Under the pieces are notes generated by a model, which was given only the letters and a program-made list of their open reading frames with translations, was not told the DNA's origin and searched no databases. From Phytophthora sp. 'mugwort' (Eukaryota; Oomycota; Peronosporomycetes; Peronosporales; Peronosporaceae): a stretch of DNA of 64,000 bases. Position 1 is the first letter of the stretch; the number at the start of each line of letters is the position of its first letter. Positions 51,941 through 61,981 of the stretch are shown here, one piece after another. A program made the position numbers and the translations under genes. The stretch spans positions 3,961,001-4,025,000 of the forward strand of contig JAUCEF010000013.1 of the NCBI GenBank assembly GCA_033558025.1, read 5' to 3'.

Positions 51941-53906
51941 ATGGACCGATTCCTGGAGGCCGCAGGCCGCGTGAAGCCTCTTCCTTGCGGCGATATCAGG
52001 ACCAGCTCGTTGAAGCAGTGTCTGACGCTGGCGGACCTCGTGGCCTACGGCGTGGGGTGCTCCGTGGGCGCCGGTGTCTACTCACTTGTGGGTGTGGGCG
52101 CGCAGATCGCGGGCCCTAGCATCTCCCTGTCGTTTCTCATCAGCGGCATCGCCTGCATCTTCACGTCGCTCACATACTCGGAATTTGCCGCTCGCGTGCC
52201 TGTACGTAGTATGCATAGGAGGAAATAATGCAGAGACTGGGGAGAGGAACTGACCGTTGTTTGGATAAAGGTCACGGGCTCGGCGTACACATTCGTGTAT
52301 ATCACCTTCGGCGAATTGGCTGCGTGGCTTATTGGCTGGAACTTGACTCTCGGTTATGGCATCTCGGCAGGTAAATGGGCAGGTGCTGGAGTTGTTTGCT
52401 TATTTAAATGGACTCAAATTGTTGTTTTGTGTTGCCACAGCTGGAATTGCAAGAAGTTGGGCATCATACGCGCATTTGTTCCTGCAACACGTGGGTCTTC
52501 ATCTCCCGCGTTGGCTTGTCCGGGTGGAGTTTATTGGCATGTCGTGCAGTATCCTGGCCGCATTCCTCATCATTTGCTGCACTTTCATCCTGCTCGCTGG
52601 CGTTCACGTACGTATTCGAGCTGCGTCGCAGCTGCTGGTGGACGCATTTGTGGTAGTGCTAATGTTTGTTGTTGGTGCCCAATTTATAGGAATCTTCAAA
52701 GTTTAATGCGTTGGTGACACTGTTGAACATCTCAGTGCTGCTCTTTGTGGTGGTGTTTGGGAGCACCGAAGTGGAAACAACTTACTGGGAGCCTTTCATG
52801 CCTGCTGGGATTCACGGTGTTATGACGGGCGCTGGAGTGGTCTTTTTCGCGTACTTAGGCTTTGACATGGTGGCCTGCCTAGCCGAGGAGGTGCACGAGC
52901 CTCAGCGCACGCTGCCTAAGGGAATCATTGGATCGCTGTTGATTTCTATGACTATCTACGTTGGAGTTTCGCTTGTCGTGACTGGAATGGCACCCGTTGA
53001 TGTCCTCGGCAACGAGGTTCCTTTGGTAAACGCTTTTACTTTCCACGACGTACCGTGGGCTGCACATATCGTGTCCTTCGGCTCCATTTTTGGGCTTACT
53101 ACCGCGGCATTTACTTGCCTCATGGGCCAACCGCGCATTTTCTACCAAATGGCTAAGGATGGTTTGTTGCCATCACTTTTCGCCCAGCTGCATCCCCGGA
53201 CCCACGTGCCTTTTGCCAGTACGATTTTTACGGGTATCCTGGTCGCTGCCATCGCGTTCGTGTTTGACCTTGATTTCCTGGCCAACGTGATTTCTTGCGG
53301 AACGCTGCAAGTTTTTACCTTTGTGAATGCTGGTGTGCTACTATTGCGCATGCGTCCGAGTCTCAGCGGAGCTGGTGTTGTTCATCGAGTTCTTGTGTTT
53401 GTGATATCGTGTTTCGCTCTGTCACTCTCGTTCGTGTTCGACCTTCGATGGACGATTCAAGGCGGGTGTGCTGCGCTGGTGATTGCTTCCTACGTGTTCA
53501 TTTATCGACTGGGCAAACTTGGGTGAGTTTAATAAGTTTAATCGTTGTTTTAACTGAAGTGTCCTAAACTCTCCTTGTCTGTATGTGTCCGCAGTGATCT
53601 GACCACTTCATTCCAATGCCCATTGGTACCATTTGTGCCATGTATGGGGATCCTCGCTAATGTGTACATGGTAGCTAGCATCCCTAGCGAAGGCTGGTAC
53701 GCATTTGATTTTATCTGGAATTGCTTATGCTTTTGGTATATTAACTTGGATATCCGTTCTGTCGTGCGTGTAGGATCGGTGTGCTGATATGGTTGGGTGT
53801 AGGCCTGATCATGTACTTATGTTACGGCATCCGCCATAGTTTGTTGAATGATCCGACCGTATTGCACCCGCTAATTGGAGTAAGTCTCGACGCTGTGGTA
53901 GAATAG
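51941..53906 (+). CDS. Cationic amino-acid transporter (APC superfamily), six exons
   Basis: Moves amino acids, probably Arg/Lys/Orn, across the plasma or vacuolar membrane. Exons 51941-52201, 52271-52370, 52441-52607, 52690-53522, 53595-53696 and 53774-53906; 531 residues. Helix 1 region: YGVGCSVGAGVYSLVGVGAQ (G-x-G-x-G-x-Y substrate loop). VTGSAYTFVYITFGELAAWL lies across helix 3. GVH+ESSKFNALVTLL, VVFFAYLGFDMVACLAEEVH then EPQRTLPKG (helix 6, cytoplasmic loop) and LMGQPRIFYQMAKDGLLP are CAT signatures. The C-terminal AA_permease_C piece is CPLVPFVPCMGILANVYMV...GW+IGVLIWLGVGLIMYLCYGIR. I placed the last intron at 53697-53773 because the join restores the W-x5-W spacing of the family. Final residues may differ if the GTAAGT at 53880 is used. 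Confidence 0.85.
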
Positions 53907-53999
53907 ACTGCATGTCAACCACCAAGCCCACGGTGAGAATACATTTTGGTTCACTTCAACAGAATCAGCCAATCACCATGTAGTATCTATTTCAGGCGG

Positions 54000-55880
54000 A
54001 TGGCTACATTATTCATTGGGCGCCAATCACTTGAGAAGAGATTGCACGAAGCGCAGATGCACAAGTCCATCAAGACGAGACCTCCCTTTGTGGAATGCCT
54101 TCTGCCTTTTCAGTTGCCTCGACCTGGCGATTGTGACGAGGAGGACAGCGACAACGACCCAGCTGACAGCGACGATGAAAACAACTGTCAAAACTCATCC
54201 AAAGGTGCTGACAAAATGCTTAAACTCTACCGTCAGGCCGTGCCGCTTGTCCAGCCCCATTCATCTGCAGCGACTAAAACCCTGGGAGCGATTGTACGTG
54301 ATCGTGAGCTTGTAAAGCGCATGCTGCAGCGCCCGCAGCCATACGCCAAGCAGCTTGATCGACGTCCACTCATTTATGAGAGTTCTGCATCAAGATCTGT
54401 GTCATTGTCAGCTCTACCGCCTTCCGACTTGTCATTATCACTTGGTAATGGACTAGCAAGGACCACACAAAGCAGCGGCAACCGTCGCTTGGCGTTCATG
54501 GCTGCGTGCGAGAAGCTCATAGTGACTTTCGATCCCCAAGTGCGGCATACTCGACATATCAAGCTGGTACAGGTGAAGCCGTTGCTACGTTTCCATGGGC
54601 TTGAAATAGACAGCTCAGCCTTTCGTCGATGGGAACAACATTTATCGTCCACAATTGCATCAGAGTCAACGTCAACGACAGGACCCACCGTCTCGGTCAG
54701 CGACTTCATTCAAGGATGTCAGCTCTGGTTTACCGAGACGTTCCTTATTGAGCATGTACGAAACCTCTCAACCTGGCAGAAGCAGCAGCACACGACGAAA
54801 ACAGGAACAGGAAAACACCAAAAGCTCTTACCATTGCAGCACGACCATCAGCAGTCACCATCGCACGCTGACCTGCCTCCATTCGACCAGCTCGCGCACG
54901 AAAGTGACGCCACGAGATCGTTTTCCTACGAGGCATACGCTCACCATCCACCTGCACGAGTACCATCACTTAATCCGTCGGCGTCTGCTCCAGCGTTGCT
55001 CCACGCAAAGTACTGCTCTCACAACAAACCCGATCGTGCAACGTTAGCAGCGATAACCAAGCTCAAGCATGCTAAGTTGCAGCAACGCCGAAAGAAGAAA
55101 GAGACGGACGAGTTAGTTCGACGCGCAAGGCAACATAGCGCCGAGATCGCACGCGCATTTACGACAAGTGTGGCTATGATCTCTCGCCACGTGCACAATG
55201 AGGAGGTGCGCGATCACCGGGAAAACGAACATGAGCTGCAAATTGCTCGCACCGACCAGACTCGTCACTGGAGCCAGCTACACAAAGCACATTGTCAGGC
55301 AGTTGAACAGGATGCACGTGCACAACGGAATCGAGAGGTTTGTGCCATGAAGGCGCTTGCCGAAGAAGAATTGCTCTTGTCACGTGACTTTAGATCCTTA
55401 AGAGAGGAAGTGGTGCGCCGCAACAAGCCTCTTTTCGCGCTGTCGTCTTCTACAAGCACCATTTTCCCCGCGCCACCTGAAATTCTCGCTGCTCGCGCAA
55501 CAGCCAGCACCCAGGCTGATCACAGACGACTTGCTCGTGTGGAACGTGAACATGCTGAGCACATGCGCAGTCTGCAGCTCCTGGACTACGTCTACGACCG
55601 CAAGCGGATGATGGCTGATGCACTGCAGCCTCGTGCTGATTCTGCCTTAATTGAAGTGGACGTAGCCAACGAAGAACTCCCAGCTGACCGAGTGGTGCAG
55701 CTCGCGGGCGACGAACTCTGGCGCCAACTTGTGCAGCAGCAATTACAAGGAGATCCCGCGAGCATCGCGATGTTTGTTCCACCTAACAACTCGCCGCCTG
55801 CAGCTTTGCGCTACTTCGGTACTAGCCGACCAGTGTCAATGCCGGCATTCGCTTCAACTGTTGATCGCAACCTGCAGTAG
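54000..55880 (+). CDS. Unrecognised 626-residue coiled-coil protein
   Basis: ATG 54000 is the first in frame; a CAG directly before GCGGATG at 53993-53996 could be an acceptor, so an upstream non-coding exon is possible. Residues about 60-85 are acidic (DEEDSDNDPADSDDEN). About 200-270 reads like a folded unit (LLRFHGLEIDSSAFRRW). From about 355 there are long charged helices (KLKHAKLQQRRKKKETDELV, then REVCAMKALAEEELLLSRDF) interrupted by LFALSSST. No catalytic motif, signal or membrane segment. A flagellar or cytoskeletal role is possible from composition, but that is speculation. 94 bp after the transporter gene; convergent with DBP9. Confidence 0.8.
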   Translation: MATLFIGRQSLEKRLHEAQMHKSIKTRPPFVECLLPFQLPRPGDCDEEDSDNDPADSDDENNCQNSSKGADKMLKLYRQAVPLVQPHSSAATKTLGAIVRDRELVKRMLQRPQPYAKQLDRRPLIYESSASRSVSLSALPPSDLSLSLGNGLARTTQSSGNRRLAFMAACEKLIVTFDPQVRHTRHIKLVQVKPLLRFHGLEIDSSAFRRWEQHLSSTIASESTSTTGPTVSVSDFIQGCQLWFTETFLIEHVRNLSTWQKQQHTTKTGTGKHQKLLPLQHDHQQSPSHADLPPFDQLAHESDATRSFSYEAYAHHPPARVPSLNPSASAPALLHAKYCSHNKPDRATLAAITKLKHAKLQQRRKKKETDELVRRARQHSAEIARAFTTSVAMISRHVHNEEVRDHRENEHELQIARTDQTRHWSQLHKAHCQAVEQDARAQRNREVCAMKALAEEELLLSRDFRSLREEVVRRNKPLFALSSSTSTIFPAPPEILAARATASTQADHRRLARVEREHAEHMRSLQLLDYVYDRKRMMADALQPRADSALIEVDVANEELPADRVVQLAGDELWRQLVQQQLQGDPASIAMFVPPNNSPPAALRYFGTSRPVSMPAFASTVDRNLQ

Positions 55881-56002
55881 ACACACGAACAGCGTAAAAC
55901 GAAGCAAAAAAAAACGTGCATCTATTTGGCAAGCAAAGCAAGAAACAAGCTCCGTGATACCTGGTCCAATATAGCAAAAAGTAGCTCCAAGTTCCCAGCT
56001 TT

Positions 56003-58048
56003 TTAGTGAGTGGAGCCCATGCTCATCTTGTACTTCTTCTTGGCGATAGTTTTGGGGTTGAAGTGGCCCTTGCGGTGCTGCTTCTTCCACTTCTGACGAC
56101 CAGCAGTACTCTTTCCCACACCGGAGTTACCATAGCTGATACGGTCCTCCACAGTTTGTTTCTTGTCATCAGGAGCCACGAACGTATGCAACGGGTCGTT
56201 GTCCGTACGGCGCTTGCCGTCGGCGAGACGCTGCCGCTTGTTGTGTTTCTTCTTGGTGCGTGCAGGTGCTGGTGGCTGCAGCTCGATAGGCACAAGGTAG
56301 TCCGGGATAGTCGCCAGATGAGCCTGCACTGGTGCAGAGCCCACCACCTTGTCGTGCTCGAGCATGTTAAGATCACGCGGGTTTGCTTGGAAATGTGCCT
56401 CCAGACGTTCAGAGTTTAGCATCTCCTTCTTGACATCAGCTAGTTGTGCTTCACGTACAGCTACGCGCGTGACAGCACGACGAACATCTTCCACACGGTA
56501 ACGAAAGCAATCGATTTCCTTAAGGTCGAAGGCCAGCTCAGCAGGCTGAGCAATGACGTCGTTTGCCTCAGAGCGGACAGCCTGCTGCTTTGCCTGCACC
56601 CGCTTCAAAGCACGCTCCTCCTTAGCATCTTCTTTTGACACAAGAGAGAGCGCCGTACCAGAGGCACCACCACGCGCAGTACGTCCGATGCGATGAGTGT
56701 ACGCACGCACGCTCTTGGGGAAGTCCACGTTAATAACAAACTGAACGCCGCGGAAGTCAACACCACGTGACACACCGTAGCTTTCATCGTCAGCACGCCC
56801 ACGCTTAGATCCAACCTTCTTCTTTTCCTGCTGCTCATCGTCGTCCTCACCCTCTTCATTTTCAATAGCTTCCTCCTTGTCACTGTCCATTGTTTCATCG
56901 TCTTCTTTCTCGCTGTCACCATCTTCTTCCATCTCGTCGTCCTCCGAAGCTTCAGCTTCAGCGTCCTCCGCCTCTTCTTCGTCTTCTTCTTCCGCATCCT
57001 TTTCACCTTCCTCCTCGTTTTCTTCTTCCTCGTCGTCTTCATCTTCATCTTCGTCGCCAACTTCGTCGCGATCCACGCTGTCGTCTGTAGCGATAAGGTA
57101 GTCGAAGAGACCGCGGTTGAACTCCTCAATAATATGCTGGCGCGAGTTGTGTGGCAGCTTGGCGTTTAGCACCACGCTCTTGATCACAAACTGCTCGAAG
57201 AAAAGCTTGAGTCGGTAGGCCGCATCCGTCGAGTTGACGAAGAAGATCACCTTACCGCTCACGACGCCAAGCCGCAGCAAAGCGTACAGCAGCAGATCCT
57301 TGTCCGTCGCCTTCACGGGCAGGTAAAACTGCTGGAGTTTACCATCTGTCGCTCCTTCCTCAAGCTTCACGACCGCGGGGTTGTGCAGCACGGAGCGCTT
57401 GAGCTTCTCCAGCTCGGGGCTGAGCGTAGCCGACATGCAAAACGTCTGACATGCCTTGGGTAGCGCATTAAAAATCGTGCGGATGTCCTCGCCGTATCCG
57501 AACGAAAGCACGAGGTCGGCTTCATCAATGACTACGGTCTGCACCGAGTCCTTGAGCGTGAGGTTGCCAGCCTCCAGATGCGCCACAAGGCGGCCAGGCG
57601 TGACCACCAGCACGTCGGGCGCGTCACGCAGCAACGCCTGCTGCGCGCTCATGCTCTGGCCGCCCAGCGCCAGCAAACTCACCGTGTCCTGGCAGTAGTA
57701 CATGAGCTCCATCATGTGACGACGCGTCTGCTCCACCAGCTCCTTGGTAGGCACCAGTACCAGCGCGCGCACGGCCGGTTCGCTGGCTGGCGCGTCCTGC
57801 TTGTGCTGCAGGATCTTGTGCAGAAGCGGCAGCGCGAAGGCCGCCGTCTTGCCTGAGCCCGTGCGCGCGCGCACCAATAGGTCCTTGCCTTGCAGCGCTA
57901 GGGGGATGCAGTGCACCTGCACGAGCGTGGCGTGCACAAAGCGCATCTTGGCCACCGCCTTGGTGAGTCGGCGGTCCAGGCCGAACTCACACTCAGCGAA
58001 GGGCTTTTGTCCGTCCAACAGCGTCTCGCTCACCTTGGGCTGCGACAT
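56003..58048 (-). CDS. DBP9: DEAD-box RNA helicase Dbp9/DDX56 (large-subunit ribosome biogenesis)
   Basis: 681 residues from ATG 58048; the open frame upstream has no ATG, only GTG. Nucleolar ATPase needed for 60S maturation. Motifs in order: FVHATLVQ (Q motif), ARTGSGKTAAF (I), LVPTKELVEQTRR (Ia), VTPGRLVAHLEAG (Ib), VIDEADLVLSFGYG (II), MSATLSPELEKLK (III), VIFFVNSTDAAYRLKLFFEQ (IV), DYLIATD (start of V) and RAYTHRIGRTARGG (VI). Between ATD and the GVDFRGVQFVINVDFPKS segment lies an insert of about 100 mainly Asp/Glu residues (57060-56780) and a short basic patch (KKKVGSKRGRAD). Dbp9 proteins have an acidic insert here, but this one is long. The tail is Lys-rich (KKWKKQHRKG). Confidence 0.93.
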   Translation of the reverse strand: MSQPKVSETLLDGQKPFAECEFGLDRRLTKAVAKMRFVHATLVQVHCIPLALQGKDLLVRARTGSGKTAAFALPLLHKILQHKQDAPASEPAVRALVLVPTKELVEQTRRHMMELMYYCQDTVSLLALGGQSMSAQQALLRDAPDVLVVTPGRLVAHLEAGNLTLKDSVQTVVIDEADLVLSFGYGEDIRTIFNALPKACQTFCMSATLSPELEKLKRSVLHNPAVVKLEEGATDGKLQQFYLPVKATDKDLLLYALLRLGVVSGKVIFFVNSTDAAYRLKLFFEQFVIKSVVLNAKLPHNSRQHIIEEFNRGLFDYLIATDDSVDRDEVGDEDEDEDDEEEENEEEGEKDAEEEDEEEAEDAEAEASEDDEMEEDGDSEKEDDETMDSDKEEAIENEEGEDDDEQQEKKKVGSKRGRADDESYGVSRGVDFRGVQFVINVDFPKSVRAYTHRIGRTARGGASGTALSLVSKEDAKEERALKRVQAKQQAVRSEANDVIAQPAELAFDLKEIDCFRYRVEDVRRAVTRVAVREAQLADVKKEMLNSERLEAHFQANPRDLNMLEHDKVVGSAPVQAHLATIPDYLVPIELQPPAPARTKKKHNKRQRLADGKRRTDNDPLHTFVAPDDKKQTVEDRISYGNSGVGKSTAGRQKWKKQHRKGHFNPKTIAKKKYKMSMGSTH

Positions 58049-58269
58049 GGCGGTCTCAATGCGATTGATGGAGTGAGTCGAATGCCGCTTGAAAGACGAT
58101 AGGTTGGTTGGTGGGCAGGTTAAATGGTGTGTCGCAACACCAATGAGGTAATGCACTCAGCCAAAAACCTCACAAAACGAGTACAATACCATCACTCTGA
58201 CTTCCCGCGCGCGTTCTTGACTTAAATTCAAATCCAAGACGCCCAGTAGGAGACCGATCATTCGTGTCC
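58049..58269. promoter_or_regulatory. 221-bp shared promoter of DBP9 and kinesin-5
   Basis: TTCCCGC at 58202-58208 is an E2F-like core on the kinesin side, followed by GCGCGC. TCATTC at 58258-58263 resembles an oomycete initiator just before the kinesin ATG. Sequence-based inference. Confidence 0.35.
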
Positions 58270-61200
58270 ATGACGGAGGCTAATAGCAGCGAGCATCGCC
58301 GCATGTCGTCGTCTTCCGAGCACGATGTGCCACCCATACCCACGCCCACGAACGTGCAAGTGGCGGTGCGCTGCCGCCCGCTCAACCGCCGCGAAAAGAC
58401 CGCGGGACGTGGCGCCGTCGTGCAGTGCAAGCCCAACTCGAACGAATTGGCCGTGGTTAAGCGCAAGACGTACACGTTCGACCGCGTATTCGGTCAGTAC
58501 TCGACACAGAAGGATGTGTTCACGTCCGTGGTGCGCCCCGCGGTGGACGAGGCGCTGGCCGGCTATAACTGCACAGTCTTTGCCTACGGCCAGACAGGCA
58601 CGGGGAAGACGTACACGATGCAGGGAGACCTGTCTCCGGGCAGCGAGACGGCGGGCATCATCCCGCGTAGCGTCCACTACATTTTCGACGCCTTGCAGGC
58701 CAGCGGAGAGGAATTTAGCGTCCGCGTGTCCTTCCTGCAGCTTTACAACGAAGAACTTAAGGATTTGTTGGACCCGGATACTGACAAGAAGCTGAGGCTC
58801 ATGGAGGACGCCAAGAGAGGCGGAATTTACTGTATGAACTTGCTGGAAGTTACAGCCACTACCGCTAAGCACGTGTATGAGCTAGTTAACGCTGGCGTGA
58901 AGAACCGTGTCACGTCCGAGACGCTCATGAACGAGAACTCCAGTCGCTCGCATAGTATTTTTACCATTAGGATCCACAGCAAGGAGCACAACGCCGCGGG
59001 TCAAGACTTGCTACGTGTCGGACAGCTCAATCTTGTGGATCTTGCAGGCTCCGAGTGCGTCGGTCGTTCGGGTGCTCGCAACGCAAGAGCGCGCGAGGCA
59101 GGAACGATTAACCAGAGTTTGCTTACGCTAGGACGTGTTATTACGGCGCTCGTTGACAACCTCCCGCATGTTCCGTACCGTGATAGTAAGCTTACGCGCT
59201 TGTTGCAGGAATCACTTGGAGGACGGGCGAAAACGACGATTATTGCAACTTTAGCTCCTTGCGCGGATAGCCTTGATGAGACACTAAGTACGCTCGAGTA
59301 CGCATTCCGCGCAAAGCACATCAAGAACAAGCCTGAACTGAACCAGAGGATGACCAAGGCTGGACTTTTGAATGATTTTGAAAGCGAGATCGAGACGCTC
59401 CGCAGTGCCTTGCGTGCTGCAAGACTGAAAGACGGTGTGTACCTTCCGTTAGAGCAGTTTGCTGATATGCAAGAGCGACTGGCTGGCCAGTCGGCGCAGC
59501 TAACAGAGCTGGAAGAAATGCTGAAGGCGAGGAACTCGTCATGCAAAGAACTCGAGGAAATTGCTGAAAAGCATGCGAGCGATGTGGCGGCATTGACACT
59601 TGCAAAACAGGAGGTGAGCGACAAATTGGCTGCTACGGAAAGCGAGCTTACGTCTACAAAGGATTCGCTGGAGAAGACGGCACAGGAATTACAGCAAGTG
59701 CAGGCCGTGTTGAAAGCCTTCCAGGGCAATGAGCAGGAGTTACTTGCAAACGGAGCTGCCGCTGCCAAGCTGTATAATGCTAGTGAAACGCGGGCCGCCC
59801 AGTTATTGACGAAGATTGGTACGTGGTCTTCTTCAGCTTCAGTTGTTTTGTGATAACCTCAGCTAATGCATGTTCCCTGGATGCAGAGAACACTCGAAGT
59901 GCAGAAGAAGCAAATACAGCGCTTGCAACCTCGTACCGTAGTGACTCGCAGTCCCAGATTACTGTGTTCTTGGATCGTCTTGCAAAACACAAGGAGAACC
60001 AAGAAGGCATGTTTCAGGACGTGTCGAACGCTCTGCAGGAGCTGCAAACAGCTCACTCAACAGATTTGGATGGATTGGTCACGAGTCTAAATGCATTGCA
60101 GGGTCTTGTCGAAGCGCGCAAAGTGCAGGCTACCGAAGCACTCACTGAAGATGATTCCCAGAAGCGTGGACAGCGTGAAGAAGTGATAACGTCGATGAGA
60201 GAACAACAGGAAGCTATGCAACAGCAGCTCGAGAAGCTCATTGATATGTCTCAGAGCCACACGACGGCTATCATAGAAGACTTGGCCACGTCTAAATCAC
60301 GGAATCTGTTATTCCTCGAAAGCGTGCAGTCGGCGCTAGAGGGTTCTCGCGAGGAGTTGAGCAGTTTCTTCGCTGAGCAGAGCGATAAGCTGCTAGACCT
60401 TCAAGTCACAATTGACATGTCATTCGAGAAACAATCCAAGGAACTTGACGAAAGCAAGATGGTACTCACAGCTGCGCTTAAGAGCAGTCAGGCCCAGCAG
60501 CAAGAGGAACTGAATGGAATGAAGACCCATCTTGCTCAGTACATCGAGAAGTGCATCCAAAGCCAAACGCAGAAGCTTGACGAGCAAACACGACTCGTTG
60601 AAGAAAACGCGAAGAAGCAGCACAAGCACATTTCCTATGTTCAGACCATCTCTGAGCAAGAAATGAAGAGCTTTGTGCAGGCCATTGGCAGTCAAAATGC
60701 AAAACAAGATAGTGAGACAGCTGGACTGCGTGAGCGTTTGTCTGAAATGCGAAGTCAGCTTGGTGAGAATAATGCGCGGCAAACAGAGTTGGTTCAGTCG
60801 CACAAACTACTGCAAACTTCGTGGAGCAACGACGCTGCCGCGCTCGCTAACGAGCACACTGAAGGCATGTATTCTCTGATGGAGAACCAGTCGAAGGCTG
60901 ATGATGAGACATCGAGCAAGAGGCAAGAACAATTGACGCAGTTTATGGGTGAACACGAAGAACTCCGACAACTCCTAAATGGCGGGTGTAAGACGTTAGA
61001 GGGAGGGATTCAAGGCCAGATCATGAACACGAAGGACAAAATTGAGTCGACGTCATCGCTCGGAAAGGAAATTGCTGACGAAGCCTCTGAGGCTTCTATT
61101 CAGCAACTGCAAGCTATGGAGACCTACATGAAGAAGCGAAAGGTAAGGCGCACTGCCCTTTGTGTACTGCATCGTGCAACCGCCGCTAACAATTCTACAC

Positions 61201-61802
61201 TTATTATCTATGCCTAGATCAATGCGCGGACGGGAGCCACTCCGTTGAAAAAGGATGATCGTCCGTTCCCTACCTTTGAAGCTACAAAGGTTTCGGCTGA
61301 GCAGTTGAGCACCGCGGACAATTCGTCCATCCATGCCAATCCGTCAATCAGCAATCCGAGTGCTGGTCACAAGCGGAGAAGGTTAAGCGATGCAAGCCCA
61401 AATCCCGTAGCCGAAGTCACGCCCGTCGTCGGAGACACCCCCGCGCCAGCCCGAAGCGATATCCCATTTAGCATCGAGACCTCTGGGACCGCAGCTGCCA
61501 ACACTGCTTCAAACACTGAGAATCCTATGAACCCTGGCCCTGTATCAACCACCGCGTCGAACGCAACTGTAGAACAAATTGAGTCCAAGCCTGTTATTAC
61601 CGCCAATGCAGTCAACATCACCCCATCCAAGCGCAGCAAAGCAGGACCGCCTGGTTTGCAAAGAAAAAAACTTCTCCACCCGCACAGGAACATGAAGGTG
61701 CCTGGTGAAGCAGCTCGCAAGACCACCAAAACATCCGCCCTCGCCGCCCCAAAGCGGTATCGTGCCAAGTCGCCTCTGAGTGAGACCACCAACTTCCGTT
61801 AG
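58270..61802 (+). CDS. KIN5: Kinesin-5 (Eg5/BimC/KIF11) mitotic motor, three exons
   Basis: Plus-end motor that slides antiparallel microtubules to build the bipolar spindle. Exons 58270-59818, 59887-61142 and 61218-61802; 1129 residues. ATG 58270 follows an in-frame GTG only. Motor domain about 28-355: VAVRCRPLNRRE, P-loop GQTGTGKTYTM, switch I NENSSRSHSIF, switch II LVDLAGSE, and PYRDSKLTRLLQESLGG. The neck and stalk are coiled coil (Ala/Glu/Gln/Ser-rich heptads through exon 2). The tail has a BimC box, ARTGATPLKK, the CDK1-site region that targets kinesin-5 to spindles, then a Ser/Thr/Pro-rich basic end. Introns are GTACGT...TGCAG (68 nt) and GTAAGG...CTAG (75 nt). Kinesin-5 identity rests on motor and BimC box together. 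Confidence 0.95.
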
Positions 61803-61959
61803 CTCCATCTTGTAAGCTTATCCGCTCGGTGCGAGCGTGTCAATTCTATTTGATGTCCATGCAAACGATCATGAAGTTGCAGCACTCGTGTTGAAGTGGT
61901 ATACCGTATGCTACTGTGATTGGTAGAAAACCATGATGAGTAGCGATCCTCGATCAGCA

Positions 61960-61974
61960 GCTCATTTAACATCT
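61960..61974 (+). promoter_or_regulatory. Candidate oomycete initiator of the SLC17-like gene
   Basis: GCTCATTTAACATCT matches the first seven bases of GCTCATTYYNCAWTTT and the internal CA, 8-22 bases before the ATG. Confidence 0.35.
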
Positions 61975-61981
61975 GCCCAGG

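Noticed and set aside
53697..53787. Reading through to the stop at 53787 as the transporter C-terminus
   Set aside because: The unspliced tail loses the conserved final helix; splicing 53697-53773 restores it.
56605..57129. Lys/Arg/Thr-rich minus ORF and Ser/Leu-rich plus ORFs over the helicase
   Set aside because: Alternate-frame readings of the GAR acidic repeat in DBP9.
58325..58872. Long ORFs in other frames over the kinesin motor domain
   Set aside because: GC-rich third positions keep alternate frames open; the kinesin frame carries all motor motifs.
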